Shown: positions 1 through 11,675, counted from the first letter of the stretch. The stretch is DNA of 64,000 nt from Bradyrhizobium cosmicum (GCF_007290395.2 NZ_CP041656.2:1674001-1738000), one strand, 5' to 3'. Notes: generated by a model from the sequence alone, not told the origin. Translations and numbers: made by a program.

Positions 1-2407
1 GGCCGTCCGGCCAATGCTGGACCAAGCCGTGCCAATCCGGGGCGTCCTGCGGCAGCGCTGCGTGCCGCGCGGCAAAGTCCACCGGGCGGCGGTTGTCCGG
101 GTCGACCAGCGACAGGTCCCAGTATTCGGTGCCCTGATAGAAGTCGGGAACACCAGGCAATGTCGCCTTGAGGGTGAGCTGGCTCAGCGAGTTCAATGCG
201 CCGAGCAGTGCGACGCGGCGGGCCAGCGTCTGCAGCGATTCAAGGAATTCACCTGACAATGCAGGATCGAGGATCTTAGCGATGAAGCTGTTGACGCCGT
301 TCTCATAGGCTTCATGCGGATTGAGCCAGCTCGTCTCTTCCTTGCCCTCGCGCGCGGCCTTGAGCGCATAAGCCTGGATGCGCTCGACGAAGCCGGCATC
401 GGCCGGCTCTTCGAGCGGCCAGGCCCCGAGCAGGGTCTGGTAGAGCATGTATTCGAACGTTGCCGATGGTGCGCGCAGCTTGCCGTCGAGCGCCAGGTGC
501 GGCGCGTTCAGTACCTTCCAGCGTGAGACTGCGCTGGTCCACTCGCCGGGGATCTCGCTGAGCGCCGCGATCCGCGCTCGGGCGTCCTCGCCGCGCTTGG
601 TGTCGTGGGTCGCGGTCGCCGTCATCCCTTGCGGCCATTCCCTGGCGCGGGCCTGCATGGCCTGATGGAAGGCGGGAATGGAGAGACCGGTGCTCGCGGG
701 ATCGCCGCCGACCTCGTTCAACGCGAGCAGCCGGTGGAACTGGTAGAATGCAGTGTCCTCCAGTGACTTCGCCATCATCGGCCCGGTGAACTGCTGCACT
801 TTCAGGGCGAAGCGGCGCACGCGCAGGGCACTGTGCGCGGGGCGGCCGGGCTTGAGCAGGTCCATGGTCAGGGCATCGCGCAGGAAGTCGAAAATGCCGT
901 CGTCGGCGGCGAACCATTCCGCGCGGGCCCGCTCGATGGTGTCGTCGATCAGCTTGCGATCGAGGGCGGTCGGGTCGCTGTGCGTCAGGTAGGTGCGGTA
1001 GACCGGGAAATGCAGCACATAGAGTTCGAGCGCCTGCCGCAGGCTGTCGGCTGAGAAATCGCGGGTCGAGTAGTGTCCGTTGGCGATGCGGGCGAGCAGG
1101 CGCGTCAGCACGGTGAATTCGCTGGTCAGCAATGTCTCCAGCACGCGGCGCTTGGCGTCCTTCACATAGGGCGCGAGCTGTGGCGGACGGTTGCTGATCT
1201 GCCGCCAGGTCTCGTCCAGCGCCTCCAGCCCCTTGGCGTCGACCAGGACCTGGGTGATGACGTTCATCCACTCGTAGCCGGTGGTGCCCTGAACGCCGGC
1301 GAAGTGCGGCAGGCGCTCGTGCTCGCACAGGATTTTTTCGATCACCGTGTAGAACGGCTTTGCGTTGCCCTGCGCATCGCGCACCAGACGGCGCAACCGC
1401 TGGCAATATTGCGCGGGATCGCGCAGGCCGTCGATGTGGTCGAGACGAATGCCCTGCAGCCTGCCGTCGGCGACGAGCTGCTTTACCAGCCGGTGTGTCG
1501 CGGCGAACGTGCTTGCGTCCTCGACGCGCAGGCCTGCGAGACCGTTGACGTCGAAGAAGCGGCGATAGTTGATGTCGCTGGAAGCGAGCCGCCAGTGCCC
1601 GAGCTTGTAGTGCTGGCGCTCCAGCAGATGGTGCAGCGTCAAGGTCTGTGCCGGTCGATCCTTGGCCGCGCGATAGGCGCCAAGGCCCTGCGCGATGAGG
1701 TCGGCGCTGCCTGCGATCTCCTTCAACTCGGTCTTGAAGCCGGGCGCCTCCTTGCGGTTAGGCCGGCGCAGCCCGGTATAGCGCGTGGCAAGTGCGATCA
1801 TCCGCTTGCCGGCTTCCGTCTCGGCGGCATCGGCCTCCTTCACGATCACCCGCAGCAATTCGCCATAGCGCTCCGGCGCGATCGGCAGGCGATGCTCGAA
1901 ATACCAGGCGGAAAAGCTGCCTTCGCCGGGATCGTAGCGCAGCTCGATGTCGCCGCGCTCCAGCGCCTCGCCATAGGAGGCGCCGAGGATCGGCAGCAGC
2001 ACGCCGCCGCGGGCGCGGTAGGGCAGCAGATCCCAGTCGATGTCGAAGGAGACCGCATGCGGCGAGGCCTGGCCCCATTCCAGCACGTCGAGCCACCAGG
2101 GATTATCGGCAAAGTGCACGCCGACATGGTTCGGCACGAAATCGATGACGAGGCCAAGATCGTGCTGCCTCAGCGCGTCGCTCAGCCGCGCGAAGCCAGC
2201 CTCGCCGCCGAGTTCGGGATTGAACTGGCTGTGATCGACGGTGTCGTAGCCATGCGTCGAGCCCTTGCGGGCCTTCATCACCGGCGAGGTGTAGAGATGC
2301 GTGATCCCGAGCGCCTTGAGATACGGCACCACCGCGGCCGCCTTGTTGAAGTCGAAATCCGCGGTGAGCTGAAGCCGGTAGGTCGCAAGAGGAATGGCGG
2401 GAGGCAT
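1..2407 (-). CDS. treY: Malto-oligosyltrehalose synthase TreY, 3' end cut by the window
   Basis: TreY isomerises the reducing-end alpha-1,4 bond of malto-oligosaccharides into an alpha,alpha-1,1 bond, making maltooligosyltrehalose for TreZ to cleave. The first 802 codons are present; the family is usually 850-950 residues, so only the C-terminal end is missing. GH13 motifs are visible: VIDFVPNHVG near residue 88, GIRLDHIDGL with the nucleophile Asp, a Glu in YTVIEKIL, and ATHDTKRGED. The start is the ATG at 2407, one base after the treZ stop, so the two are translationally coupled as the last genes seen of the glgE-treS-glgB-glgX-treZ-treY operon. The frame has no stop up to the window edge. 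Confidence 0.95.
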   Translation of the reverse strand, partial: MPPAIPLATYRLQLTADFDFNKAAAVVPYLKALGITHLYTSPVMKARKGSTHGYDTVDHSQFNPELGGEAGFARLSDALRQHDLGLVIDFVPNHVGVHFADNPWWLDVLEWGQASPHAVSFDIDWDLLPYRARGGVLLPILGASYGEALERGDIELRYDPGEGSFSAWYFEHRLPIAPERYGELLRVIVKEADAAETEAGKRMIALATRYTGLRRPNRKEAPGFKTELKEIAGSADLIAQGLGAYRAAKDRPAQTLTLHHLLERQHYKLGHWRLASSDINYRRFFDVNGLAGLRVEDASTFAATHRLVKQLVADGRLQGIRLDHIDGLRDPAQYCQRLRRLVRDAQGNAKPFYTVIEKILCEHERLPHFAGVQGTTGYEWMNVITQVLVDAKGLEALDETWRQISNRPPQLAPYVKDAKRRVLETLLTSEFTVLTRLLARIANGHYSTRDFSADSLRQALELYVLHFPVYRTYLTHSDPTALDRKLIDDTIERARAEWFAADDGIFDFLRDALTMDLLKPGRPAHSALRVRRFALKVQQFTGPMMAKSLEDTAFYQFHRLLALNEVGGDPASTGLSIPAFHQAMQARAREWPQGMTATATHDTKRGEDARARIAALSEIPGEWTSAVSRWKVLNAPHLALDGKLRAPSATFEYMLYQTLLGAWPLEEPADAGFVERIQAYALKAAREGKEETSWLNPHEAYENGVNSFIAKILDPALSGEFLESLQTLARRVALLGALNSLSQLTLKATLPGVPDFYQGTEYWDLSLVDPDNRRPVDFAARHAALPQDAPDWHGLVQHWPDG

Positions 2408-2408
2408 G

Positions 2409-4163
2409 CTAGCCTCCGAGACGCCAGAGCACCGACCACGGCGGAAGCCGGTCGCCGCTCGCGTCGCCCCAGATCGGTGTGCCTGCGTCGTTGCTCGAAT
2501 ACGTGATCTCGTTGTCCGACAGATTGGCGACGAGGCGCAGCGTCGCGCCGTCCGCCATACGCCAATGCGCGGTCAACAGGCCGCTATCCGCCGCTGCGGC
2601 GTCGCCGAAGGTGGCGCCTCTCAGCCGCGGTGCGATCTCCTTGCGGCGAAGTGCGAGAAGATCGCGCACCAGCGCGAGTCGCGCATCCTGCTCCGGGGTA
2701 CGGCCGGCCCAGTCGAGCACGGCTGATTGCAGCGTCGCGGGGTCGAGCGGGTCTGGGACCTCGTCGCCGTATTTCTCATAGGCCCAGTCGTATTCCTGCC
2801 TGCGCCCCTTGCGCACGGCATCGGCAAGGCCGCCCTGGAAATCGCAGAAGAACGGGAAGGGCGCCTTGGAGCCCCACTCCTCGCCCTGAAACAGCATCGG
2901 CACCATCGGCGCAAGCAGCGTCACCGCGAGCGCGGCGTCGATCTGCCGCGGCGAAGCCAGGCTCTCCAGCCGCTCGCCCAGCGGCCGATTGCCGATCTGG
3001 TCGTGGTTTTGCAGGAAGTTGACGAAGGTCGCCGGAGGCAGTTCGCCGCTCGCCTCACCGCGCGGCTTCTTGCCCCAGAATTCCGAGATCTCGCCCTGAT
3101 AGACGAAGCCTGAAGCCAGCGCGCGGGCGAGATCCATGCGCGGCGTCTGGTAGTCTGCGTAATAGCCGGCGAGCTCGCCGGTCAGCATCACATGCCAGGC
3201 GTGATGGTAGTCATCGTTCCACTGCGCTCGGTACTTCCCGTTCGGCGGATCCTGAGCGGCGTCGAGAAGGGCGGCGCGATTGTCGCCATTCTCCAGCACG
3301 AGATGGACGTGGCGTCCCGTTGCCTTGGCAAGTTCGCCGACGGCGACGCTGAGGTCGTGCAGCATCGATTGCTCGCCGGGAAGGGCCAGGATGTGATTGG
3401 CGGCATCCAGCCTGAGGCCGTCGAAGCGGTAGTCGGTCAGCCAGGACAGTGCGTTCTCGATCGCGAAGGCGCGGACCTGCGGCACGCGATAGTCGATCGC
3501 GCTGCCCCAGGGCGTGTGTGCATCGGTGAAGAAGGTCGGTGCATAGCGGCCGAGATAGTTTCCTTCGGGTCCGAAATGATTGTAGACGACGTCGAGAAAC
3601 ACCATCAGCCCGCGCAGGTGCGCTTCGTCGATCAACGTCTTGAGCTCTTCAGGGCGGCCATAGGCGCTGTCGGGCGCATACCACAGCACGCCGTCATAGC
3701 CCCAGCCGCGGCGGCCGGCGAAATCGGCCAGCGGCATCAATTCCAGCGCGGTAATGCCGGTTGCGACGAGATGATCAAGCTTGTCGATCATGGAGCGATA
3801 GGTGCCTTCCGGCGTGAAGGTGCCGACATGGGTTTCGATCAGTACCGTCTCTTCCCAGGGCCGGCCGCGCCAATCCCCAGCGCGCCACGAGAAAGCATCG
3901 TGATCGATCACCTCGCTCGGACCGGACACGTCGTCGGGCTGGAACGCCGATGCCGGATCGGGCACGTCTATATCGTCGTCGATCCTGAACTTGTAGGAGC
4001 TGTTGACCGGCAGGCCCGCGATGTCGGCGACATACCAGCCGTCCTGCCGGCGCTGCATCGCGTGCCGCCTGTCGAGCAGCAGATCGACGCGCCGTGCGTC
4101 CGGTGCCCACAGCCGGAACGACACGCCGTCCTTCGTCGGCCTCGCCCCGAAGGATGGCCTCAT
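2409..4163 (-). CDS. treZ: Malto-oligosyltrehalose trehalohydrolase TreZ
   Basis: TreZ hydrolyses the alpha-1,4 bond next to the terminal trehalose unit made by TreY and so releases free trehalose in the cytoplasm. The protein is 584 residues, normal for the family. It has an N-terminal beta-sandwich (about 1-95) followed by a GH13 barrel with DVVYNHFGPEG near 191, the nucleophile Asp253 in GLRLDAANH, Glu291 in LVLENGDNR and NHDQIGNR at 386-393. All catalytic residues are intact. The ATG overlaps the glgX stop by four bases (ATGA), which indicates translational coupling. Together with TreY it forms the glycogen-to-trehalose route. Confidence 0.96.
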   Translation of the reverse strand: MRPSFGARPTKDGVSFRLWAPDARRVDLLLDRRHAMQRRQDGWYVADIAGLPVNSSYKFRIDDDIDVPDPASAFQPDDVSGPSEVIDHDAFSWRAGDWRGRPWEETVLIETHVGTFTPEGTYRSMIDKLDHLVATGITALELMPLADFAGRRGWGYDGVLWYAPDSAYGRPEELKTLIDEAHLRGLMVFLDVVYNHFGPEGNYLGRYAPTFFTDAHTPWGSAIDYRVPQVRAFAIENALSWLTDYRFDGLRLDAANHILALPGEQSMLHDLSVAVGELAKATGRHVHLVLENGDNRAALLDAAQDPPNGKYRAQWNDDYHHAWHVMLTGELAGYYADYQTPRMDLARALASGFVYQGEISEFWGKKPRGEASGELPPATFVNFLQNHDQIGNRPLGERLESLASPRQIDAALAVTLLAPMVPMLFQGEEWGSKAPFPFFCDFQGGLADAVRKGRRQEYDWAYEKYGDEVPDPLDPATLQSAVLDWAGRTPEQDARLALVRDLLALRRKEIAPRLRGATFGDAAAADSGLLTAHWRMADGATLRLVANLSDNEITYSSNDAGTPIWGDASGDRLPPWSVLWRLGG

Positions 4164-6238
4164 AGCGCCCCCGCGAAAGCGAGCACGGAACGCGGCGGCG
4201 CTTTGCTGTCGCTTCCGGGCAGGAAATCAACGCTGTTCAGCTTGGCGTCGGTCGTGTTCAGGATCTGCTGCCAGCTCTTGTATTCGGTCAGTTTCGGCAA
4301 TTTGAATGCGATCTCTTCAGGGGCGGCGTTCAGTACGATAAATATCGCGGCGCTTCCCGGTTCCATCGGCCCCATCACGTATGAGAGGAACCGCCCCTCC
4401 GGGAATTTCCAATCGTTCTCCGTCATCTCGTCACCGGCGGGCGTCAGCCACAGCGCACCGTAGGAGATGCCATCCTTGGGGCGGCCGTCGAGCCAGCGAT
4501 GGCTGCGAAGCTGCGAGAAGCGGCGGCGGATGTCGGCAAGACCGGCAACGAAATCGACCATGTCGTCGCCTTCCTTGCCGAGATTGTCCCAGCCGACCCA
4601 GCCGACCTCGTTGTCCTGGCAATAGGCGTTGTTGTTACCGGATTGCGAATTGCCGACCTCGTCGCCGGCGAGGATCAGCGGAATGCCCTGCGCCAGCATC
4701 AGGCAGGCCAGCACGTTCTTGCGAAGCTGCCGGCGCAACCCGATGATCTGGGGATCGTCGGTCGGGCCTTCGACACCGCAATTGTTGCTGTGGTTGTCGC
4801 TGGAGCCGTCGCGATTGTCCTCGCCGTTGGCTTCGTTGTGCTTCTCGTTGTAGCTGAAGAGATCGGCGAGCGTGAAACCGTCGTGCACCGTGATGTGGTT
4901 GATGCTGGCGCGCGGCCGCCGTCCGTCATGGTTGAACAGATCGGACGATGCCGTCATGCGGCTGGAGATGTCGCCGATCAGGCTGCCTTCGCCGCTCCAG
5001 TAGCGCCGCATCGCGCTGCGATAGCGGTCGTTCCATTCCGACCATTGCGAAGGGAATGCGCCGACCTGGTAGCCGCCGAGGCCGAGATCCCAGGGCTCGG
5101 CAACGAGCTTGACGGTCGCCAGCACCGGATCCTGCCGGATCGCGGTCAGGAACGAGATGCCGCGATCATAGCCGTTCGGTCCGCGCGCGAGCGTCGTGGC
5201 GAGGTCGAAGCGGAAGCCGTCGACATGGCAGACCTCGACCCAGTAGCGCAGCGAATCCATCACCATCTGCAGCACGCGCGGATGAGTGAGGTTCACCGAC
5301 GATCCGCAGCCGGTGAAGTCGTCGTAATAGCGCGGGTTGTCGCGGTTGAGCCAGTAATAGGAGGCGTTGTCGATGCCGCGGTAGCACAGCGTCGGGCCGA
5401 GGTGATTGCCCTCGGCGGTGTGGTTGTAGACGACGTCGAGCATCACCTCGATGCCGGCATCGTGCAGGCGCGCGACCGTGGTGCGAAAGGAGTCGAGCGC
5501 GTTGTCCTGGGCGTAGCGCGCCTCGGGCGCAAAGAAGGACAGCGTGTTGTAGCCCCAATAATTGGCGAGCTTCTTCTCGACCAGAATGCGATCGTCGACG
5601 AAGGCGTGGATAGGCAGGAGCTCGATCGTGGTGACACCGAGCTTCTTCAGATGCTCGATCATCGCCGGTGACGACAGTCCGCCATAAGTGCCGCGCAAAT
5701 TCGGCGGTACGTCGTCGCGCTTCTGCGTCAGGCCCTTGACGTGGGCCTCGTAAATGATGGTGTCTTCCCAGGGGATATTGGGCCGGATCTCGCGGCGGCC
5801 CCAGTTGAAAGTCTCGTCGACGACGACGCCCTTCGGCATGCCGCGCGCGTTGTCGCGCCGGTCGAACGACAAATCCTCGCGCGGGCTTCCGGTGCGGTAG
5901 GCGAAATGCGCGTCGCTCCAGACCAGCCGGCCCGCGAGCCGCTTGGCATAGGGGTCGAGCAGCAGCTTGTTGGCGTTGAAGCGGTGGCCATGCTCGGGCT
6001 CGTAGGGGCCGTGCACGCGATAGCCGTAGAGCTGGCCCGGCGAAACGTCGTTGAGATAGCCGTGCCAGACGTCCTCGGTGCGTTCGGGCAGCTCGATGCG
6101 CTCAAGCTCGCGCCGGCCCTGGCCGTCGAACAGGCATAGCTCGACCTTCTGCGCATTCGCGGAGAACAGCGCGAAATTGGTGCCACGTCCGTCCCAGCTT
6201 GCACCGAGGCGTGCGGGCGATCCAGCAGTCAGGCGCAT
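4160..6238 (-). CDS. glgX: Glycogen debranching enzyme GlgX
   Basis: GlgX is an isoamylase-type GH13 enzyme that cleaves alpha-1,6 branch points of phosphorylase-trimmed glycogen, supplying linear chains to TreY/TreZ and MalQ. The 692-residue protein has an N-terminal CBM48 domain (about 1-140) and a catalytic barrel with DVVYNHTAEG at 268-277, nucleophile Asp345 in DGFRFDLATTL, acid/base Glu381 in VAEPWDLG and HDG at 452-454. The NEKHNEANGEDNRDG stretch is typical of debranching enzymes. It lies three bases after the glgB stop and overlaps treZ by four, so it is in the middle of the glucan operon. Confidence 0.96.
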   Translation of the reverse strand: MRLTAGSPARLGASWDGRGTNFALFSANAQKVELCLFDGQGRRELERIELPERTEDVWHGYLNDVSPGQLYGYRVHGPYEPEHGHRFNANKLLLDPYAKRLAGRLVWSDAHFAYRTGSPREDLSFDRRDNARGMPKGVVVDETFNWGRREIRPNIPWEDTIIYEAHVKGLTQKRDDVPPNLRGTYGGLSSPAMIEHLKKLGVTTIELLPIHAFVDDRILVEKKLANYWGYNTLSFFAPEARYAQDNALDSFRTTVARLHDAGIEVMLDVVYNHTAEGNHLGPTLCYRGIDNASYYWLNRDNPRYYDDFTGCGSSVNLTHPRVLQMVMDSLRYWVEVCHVDGFRFDLATTLARGPNGYDRGISFLTAIRQDPVLATVKLVAEPWDLGLGGYQVGAFPSQWSEWNDRYRSAMRRYWSGEGSLIGDISSRMTASSDLFNHDGRRPRASINHITVHDGFTLADLFSYNEKHNEANGEDNRDGSSDNHSNNCGVEGPTDDPQIIGLRRQLRKNVLACLMLAQGIPLILAGDEVGNSQSGNNNAYCQDNEVGWVGWDNLGKEGDDMVDFVAGLADIRRRFSQLRSHRWLDGRPKDGISYGALWLTPAGDEMTENDWKFPEGRFLSYVMGPMEPGSAAIFIVLNAAPEEIAFKLPKLTEYKSWQQILNTTDAKLNSVDFLPGSDSKAPPRSVLAFAGAL

Positions 6239-6241
6239 CGG

Positions 6242-8389
6242 TCAGCTTTCCGGAACGAGGAAGATCGCGGCGAGAGGCGGAATGGTGAGGCGGAGCTCGG
6301 GCGCCTTGCCGTCAACGGCATGAACTTCGCCGATGTTCCCGACATTGGTGCCGCCATAATGGGCGGAGTCCGAATTGAACACTTCTTTCCACTTACCCGC
6401 CAACGGAACGGGGACGCGGTAGTTGCGGTAGACGTTGGGCGAGAAGTTGACGATGACGAGGCAGCGTGCATGCGCGTCGATCCCCTTGCGCAGCCAGGCG
6501 AACACGTTGCGGTTGGCATCATCGGTGATCAGCCATTCGAAGCCGGCCTGGTCGCAATCCATCTGGTGCAGGGCCGGCACGGCGCGATAGAGCCGGTTGA
6601 GATCGCGGATCAGCGACTGAATGCCGGAGTGATTCTTGTATTCGAGAAGGTGCCAGTCGAGCGACTGGTCGTGATTCCATTCGCGGCCCTGCGCGATCTC
6701 GTTGCCCATGAACAGCAGCTTCTTGCCGGGATGGCCGAACATGAAGCTGTAATAGGCGCGCAGATTCGCAAAGCGCTGCCATTCGTCGCCGGGCATGCGG
6801 CCGAGGATCGATCGCTTGCCGTGCACGACCTCGTCATGCGACAGCGGCAGGATGAAATTTTCCGAGAAGGCGTAGTGCAGGCCGAACAGGATGTCGCCGT
6901 GATGATGCTTGCGGTGGATCGGATCCTTGCTGATGTAATTCAGCGTGTCGTGCATCCAGCCCATGTTCCACTTGTAGCCGAAGCCGAGGCCGCCGAATTC
7001 GACCGGGCGCGAGACCTGCGGCCACGAGGTGGATTCTTCCGCCGCGGTGGTGGCCTGCGGGAAGCGCGCGAACAGCTCGGTGTTGACGCGGCGCAGGAAC
7101 GCGATCGCCTCGATGTTTTCGCGGCCGCCATACTGGTTCGGGATCCAGCCACCGGGGGGGCGGCTGTAGTCGAGATAGAGCATGGATGCCACGGCGTCGA
7201 CGCGCAGGCCGTCAATGGCGTAGCGCTCCAGCCAGAACAGCGCATTCGACACCAGGAAGTTCGTCACTTCGGTGCGGCCGTAATTGTAGATCAGCGTGCC
7301 CCAGTCGAGATGGCGGCCCTGCAGCGGGTTGGCGTGCTCGTAGAGCGAGGTGCCGTCAAAGCAGCCGAGCCCGTGCGGATCATCCGGGAAATGGCCGGGC
7401 ACCCAGTCGAGCAGCACGCCGACGCCCTCGCGGTGACAGGCATCGACCAGCGCGGCGAAATCCTCCGGCGTGCCGAAGCGACTGGTCGGCGCATAGAGGC
7501 CGGTCGGCTGATAACCCCAGGAGCCGTCGAACGGATGCTCGCTGACCGGCAGGAATTCCAGATGGGTGAACCCCATGTCGCGGGCATAGGCCGGCAATTG
7601 TTCGGCGAGTTCGCGATAGGTCAGCCATTCGCCGCCGTTCTTGCGCCGCCATGAGCCGAGATGGACCTCGTAGATCGACATCGGCGCAGACAGCGCGTTG
7701 ATGCCATCGGGCGCCGGACGTGGACGCGGCAGATGGGCCTCGTCGAACACGATGGAGGCGGTCTTCGGGCGGACCTCGCTCGCGAACGCCATCGGATCGG
7801 ATTTCTGCGGAAGCTGATGGCCGTGCGGTCCGATGATGTCGAACTTGTAGTGGTCGCCGGCCTTGGCGTGCGGGATGAACAATTCCCAATAGCCGTTGCC
7901 GCGCACCCGCATCGGATGGCGCCGCGCGTCCCAGAAATTGAAATCGCCGACCACGGACACGCGCCGCGCATTCGGTGCCAGCACCACGAAGCCGATGCCC
8001 TCGACGCTGTCGAGCGTCATCGGATGCGCGCCGAGCTTGTCATAGAGGCGCTGATGAGTGCCTTCGCCGAGCAGATAGAGATCGAAGTCGGTCAGGATCG
8101 GCGGAAAGCGGTAGGCATCCTCGAGCTCGACGAATTTGTCGCCGAACCTGGCGCGGAGCTGGTAGCGCTTCGAACCGTTGGGCAGGGCGCCGATGAACAG
8201 GCCGGCGTCGTGGACGCGATCGAGTTGCGCAACCTCGCCATGCTCGCCGACCGCTTCGACGTTCGAGGCCTCCGGCAGGAAGGCACGCACCACGCTCGTG
8301 TCGCCCTCGGGATGCAACCCAAGATAATGGAAGGGATCGGAGTGGCGACCCTCGATGATCGCGTAGGCCTCGGCGGGTAGTTTAGGCAT
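6242..8389 (-). CDS. glgB: 1,4-alpha-glucan branching enzyme GlgB
   Basis: GlgB transfers segments of alpha-1,4 chains to form alpha-1,6 branches in glycogen. The protein is about 715 residues, with two N-terminal beta-sandwich modules (about 10-230) and a GH13 catalytic barrel. The barrel carries WVPGHFPDD, nucleophile Asp in [13 protein letters not shown], Glu in [10 protein letters not shown] and [11 protein letters not shown], all intact. I chose the ATG at 8389, preceded by a GAGAGCGAAG ribosome-binding region; a GTG at 8407 would add six residues. Either start overlaps the end of treS-mak (8 bases for the ATG). GlgB is needed both for classical glycogen synthesis and for the GlgE route. 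Confidence 0.95.
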   Translation of the reverse strand: MPKLPAEAYAIIEGRHSDPFHYLGLHPEGDTSVVRAFLPEASNVEAVGEHGEVAQLDRVHDAGLFIGALPNGSKRYQLRARFGDKFVELEDAYRFPPILTDFDLYLLGEGTHQRLYDKLGAHPMTLDSVEGIGFVVLAPNARRVSVVGDFNFWDARRHPMRVRGNGYWELFIPHAKAGDHYKFDIIGPHGHQLPQKSDPMAFASEVRPKTASIVFDEAHLPRPRPAPDGINALSAPMSIYEVHLGSWRRKNGGEWLTYRELAEQLPAYARDMGFTHLEFLPVSEHPFDGSWGYQPTGLYAPTSRFGTPEDFAALVDACHREGVGVLLDWVPGHFPDDPHGLGCFDGTSLYEHANPLQGRHLDWGTLIYNYGRTEVTNFLVSNALFWLERYAIDGLRVDAVASMLYLDYSRPPGGWIPNQYGGRENIEAIAFLRRVNTELFARFPQATTAAEESTSWPQVSRPVEFGGLGFGYKWNMGWMHDTLNYISKDPIHRKHHHGDILFGLHYAFSENFILPLSHDEVVHGKRSILGRMPGDEWQRFANLRAYYSFMFGHPGKKLLFMGNEIAQGREWNHDQSLDWHLLEYKNHSGIQSLIRDLNRLYRAVPALHQMDCDQAGFEWLITDDANRNVFAWLRKGIDAHARCLVIVNFSPNVYRNYRVPVPLAGKWKEVFNSDSAHYGGTNVGNIGEVHAVDGKAPELRLTIPPLAAIFLVPES

Positions 8390-11300
8390 GGGCTTCGCTC
8401 TCGGCACGGGACAGGATGCGAAGCAGGCCGGTCAGCGGCGCATGGAGCCCCTCCGGCCGGTGGGACAACTCGTACTCTACTTCGTCGAAGGCTCGATCAA
8501 GCAGGAAAAACCTTAACAGGCCATCCGCGGATTGGCGGTCTTGCGGCCACAGCCGCCGGTCGGTCATAGCCTCGCGATAGGCCGACAGGAAGGTCGCGGT
8601 GGCGCGTTCTCGCCATTCGCCGAGCGCTGCCGCGAGCCGGCCCTGCTCGTCGCCGCCGCCCGAGAGCGCACGGCTGAGCGCAGCGTTAACCGAAAGATCA
8701 ATCGAGCGGATCAGGCCAGCGACGTCGCGCGCGGCAGGCAGCTTGCGCCGCTTGTCGGCCAAAGGCAGACGCGGATCGCCGTCGAAGTCGATGATGAAGA
8801 TATCGTCCTTCACGATCAGAGTTTGCCCGAGGCGGAAGTCGCCATGATGACGAATGTTCAACCCGCCGATGTCCGATGGCAAGAGCGCATTCAGCTGGTC
8901 CGGCAGCGTCGCGCGCATTGCGGCGAGCCGGTCGATCAACGGCCGCTCGCCCTCGTGGCCGGCGACGCGGCTGTCGGCGAGTCGCTCGAAAACCCGCTCG
9001 GCGCGGGCCTTGAGGTCCGCGGTCCAGCGCTTGACTTGATTGGGGCCGGTCGGCTCCGGTGCGAGATCGTCGGGCTTTGCGGCGGCCAGAGCGACGTGCA
9101 GCTCGGCGAGCCGCCGGCCGATCTGCGCCATGAAGTGCAGATAGGGCGCCTGCTCCTGGGTCTCGCGCGGCATCTCGCCCGGCGGCAGCACCCGCTGCTC
9201 GTCGATATAGCGGTCGAGATAGCCGGCGGTGACGGCCCAGCCGTCGCCCTGGTTCTCGACATAGGCATGCAGCACGCCGAGCGCGCTGCGGCTGTCGTCG
9301 TCGACCAGCTCGACACTGCCGAGCAGCGCAGGCGTGTTGGCAAAGCGGGCGACCTCGGTGAGGTAACGGCCGATCTCGATCTCGGGACTGATGCCGCTGT
9401 CGAGCTTGCGATAGAGCTTGGCAACGTACTGGTTGTCGACCAGCGCCGTGCTGTTCGATTGCTCGATCGCGCGGATGCGCTCGGGCTCCTTGATGGTGTA
9501 ATCGGCGAACCGGCTGGTGGCCTTGAACTCCAGCCGCAGATTGTTCTCTTCCACCACCAGGTTCTGCGACAGATTGCGCAGGAACAGGCCGATGAAGATC
9601 TGGTCGGTCGCGACGTCGAGCAGCGTGCCCTCGCGCGCGCCCTGGCGCACGGCGGCGAGCGCCTTCGGGTTGAAGCGTTCGCGGTCGAAGCGCACCCATT
9701 CGATCTGCATCGGCAGTACGTAGCGCGTCGTGACGTCATGCTGCGCCGTCTCGAAGAACGCGATCCAGGGCCGGTTGTCGCCGATGTCGCAGAACGGCAC
9801 CGCCGAGAGCAGCGTCGGCTTGATATGCTTGGGATTGTGCTCGGGATACCAGCGCGTCCGCGACAAGAATCCCGGCAACACCTCGTGCTCGAACACGCCG
9901 CGCTCGCGCGCCAGCGACACCCAGGTCGAATTCACCGGCACCACCAGGGTCTCGAACTCCGGTACCGCGCGCGGCGTCACCGGTTCGGACTTGTCGCGCT
10001 CCTGGAGCTGGAACCAGTAGAATCCGTAGGGGCCGAGCGTGATCATGTAGGGCAATTCGCCGATCGGCGGGAAGCGCGTGCGGCCGAGCATCTCCTGCGG
10101 GATGCGGTCCTTCCACGGCGACAGGTCAAGCTCGGTCGCCTGCGCCGCGCGCGAGAGGTTGGCGACGCAGAGGATCACCTCGTCGCGATATTGCCGGACA
10201 TAGGCCAGCACGGAGCGGTTGGCGGGGCGGATGAAGGTCATGGTGCCGCGGCCGAAGGCGAGCGTGGACTTGCGCACCGAGATCAGCCGCTTGGTGGCGC
10301 TCAGCAGCGAGGACAGGCTGCGCGACTGTGCTTCCACGTTGACCGATTCATAGCCGTAGACGGGATCCATGATCAGCGGCGCATAGAGGCGGGCCGGGTC
10401 GCAGCGGGAGAAGCCGCCGTTGCGGTCCGGGCTCCATTGCATCGGCGTGCGCACGCCGTTGCGGTCGCCGAGATAGATGTTGTCGCCCATCCCGATCTCG
10501 TCGCCGTAATAGATGATCGGCGTGCCGGGGAAGGACAGCAGCAGCGAGTTCATCAGCTCGATCTTGCGCCGGTCATTGTCCATCAGCGGCGCAAGGCGCC
10601 GGCGGATGCCGACATTGATGCGGGCGCGCGGATCGTTGGCATAGGTGGTCCAGAGATAGTCGCGCTCGACGTCGGTCACCATCTCCAGCGTCAGCTCGTC
10701 ATGGTTGCGCAGGAACAGCGCCCATTGGCAGCTCGCCGGAATGTCCGGCGTCTGGCGCAGGATGTCCGTGATCGGGAAACGGTCCTCCTGCGCGATCGCC
10801 ATGTAGATGCGCGGCATCAGCGGGAAGTGATAGGCCATGTGGCACTCGTCGCCACGGCCGAAATATTCCTGCACGTCCTCCGGCCATTGGTTGGCCTCGG
10901 CGAGCAACAGCTTGCCCTTCGAGTAGGAATCCAGTTCCTGGCGCAGCCGCTTGATGATCGCGTGCGTCTCCGGCAGGTTCTCGTTCGAGGTGCCTTCGCG
11001 CTCACAGAGATAGGGAATGGCATCCAGCCGGAAGCCGTCGACGCCGGCGTCCAGCCAGCGCTTCATCACCTGGATCAGCGCGCTGACGACGCGCGGATTG
11101 TCGAAATTGAGATCCGGCTGATGCGAGAAGAAGCGGTGCCAATAGAACGCGCCGGCCTCGTGATCCCAGGTCCAGTTCGACTTTTCCGTGTCGGTGAAGA
11201 TGATCCGCGTGCCCTGGTATTTCTGGTCGGTGTCGCTCCAGACATACCAGTTGCGGGCGCTCGAGCCTGCCGGGCTGCGGCGCGCGCGCTTGAACCAGTT

Positions 11301-11675
11301 GTGCTGGTCCGAGGTGTGGTTGACGACGAGCTCGGTGATGACGCGCAGGCCGCGCTTCTGCGCTTCCTGGATGAAGCGCTTGAAGTCCTTCATGGTCCCG
11401 AAATCGGGATTGACCGAGCCATAGTCGCCGATGTCGTAGCCGTCGTCGCGGCCGGGCGAGGGGTAGAACGGCAGCAGCCACAGCGCGGTGACGCCGAGCT
11501 CCTGCAGATAGGGCAGCTTCTCGGTCAGGCCGGCGAAATCGCCGATGCCGTCATTGTTGCTGTCGGCAAAAGCCTTGACGTGGAGCTGGTAGATGATGGC
11601 GTCCTTGTACCACAGCTCATCCACGATTTCGGCAGCCTCAGCCTTCTTGGTGTCGACGGAAGACAATACATTCAT
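8382..11675 (-). CDS. treS: Trehalose synthase / maltokinase fusion (TreS-Mak)
   Basis: This two-domain enzyme interconverts maltose and trehalose (TreS) and phosphorylates maltose to maltose-1-phosphate with ATP (Mak). The protein has 1097 residues. The N-terminal GH13 domain (about 20-545) keeps the catalytic set: Asp in [17 protein letters not shown], Glu in [12 protein letters not shown] and Asp in [12 protein letters not shown]. The C-terminal kinase domain (about 570-1097) has the aminoglycoside-phosphotransferase-like HGDFRLGQ and IIDFDGDP motifs. It lies 10 bases after the glgE stop. Both halves look active, so maltose-1-phosphate should be made, yet its usual consumer upstream, GlgE, lacks catalytic residues. 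Confidence 0.96.
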   Translation of the reverse strand: MNVLSSVDTKKAEAAEIVDELWYKDAIIYQLHVKAFADSNNDGIGDFAGLTEKLPYLQELGVTALWLLPFYPSPGRDDGYDIGDYGSVNPDFGTMKDFKRFIQEAQKRGLRVITELVVNHTSDQHNWFKRARRSPAGSSARNWYVWSDTDQKYQGTRIIFTDTEKSNWTWDHEAGAFYWHRFFSHQPDLNFDNPRVVSALIQVMKRWLDAGVDGFRLDAIPYLCEREGTSNENLPETHAIIKRLRQELDSYSKGKLLLAEANQWPEDVQEYFGRGDECHMAYHFPLMPRIYMAIAQEDRFPITDILRQTPDIPASCQWALFLRNHDELTLEMVTDVERDYLWTTYANDPRARINVGIRRRLAPLMDNDRRKIELMNSLLLSFPGTPIIYYGDEIGMGDNIYLGDRNGVRTPMQWSPDRNGGFSRCDPARLYAPLIMDPVYGYESVNVEAQSRSLSSLLSATKRLISVRKSTLAFGRGTMTFIRPANRSVLAYVRQYRDEVILCVANLSRAAQATELDLSPWKDRIPQEMLGRTRFPPIGELPYMITLGPYGFYWFQLQERDKSEPVTPRAVPEFETLVVPVNSTWVSLARERGVFEHEVLPGFLSRTRWYPEHNPKHIKPTLLSAVPFCDIGDNRPWIAFFETAQHDVTTRYVLPMQIEWVRFDRERFNPKALAAVRQGAREGTLLDVATDQIFIGLFLRNLSQNLVVEENNLRLEFKATSRFADYTIKEPERIRAIEQSNSTALVDNQYVAKLYRKLDSGISPEIEIGRYLTEVARFANTPALLGSVELVDDDSRSALGVLHAYVENQGDGWAVTAGYLDRYIDEQRVLPPGEMPRETQEQAPYLHFMAQIGRRLAELHVALAAAKPDDLAPEPTGPNQVKRWTADLKARAERVFERLADSRVAGHEGERPLIDRLAAMRATLPDQLNALLPSDIGGLNIRHHGDFRLGQTLIVKDDIFIIDFDGDPRLPLADKRRKLPAARDVAGLIRSIDLSVNAALSRALSGGGDEQGRLAAALGEWRERATATFLSAYREAMTDRRLWPQDRQSADGLLRFFLLDRAFDEVEYELSHRPEGLHAPLTGLLRILSRAESEAHA

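Noticed and set aside
1073..2506. Plus-strand frame of 477 codons opposite treY
   Set aside because: The minus-strand TreY motifs are unambiguous across the same bases, and the plus-strand product resembles nothing.
4160..11675. Possibility that GlgX, GlgB or TreS-Mak are also degenerate like GlgE
   Set aside because: The catalytic Asp, Glu and Asp of each GH13 domain and the HGD and DFDGDP motifs of the kinase were found intact.
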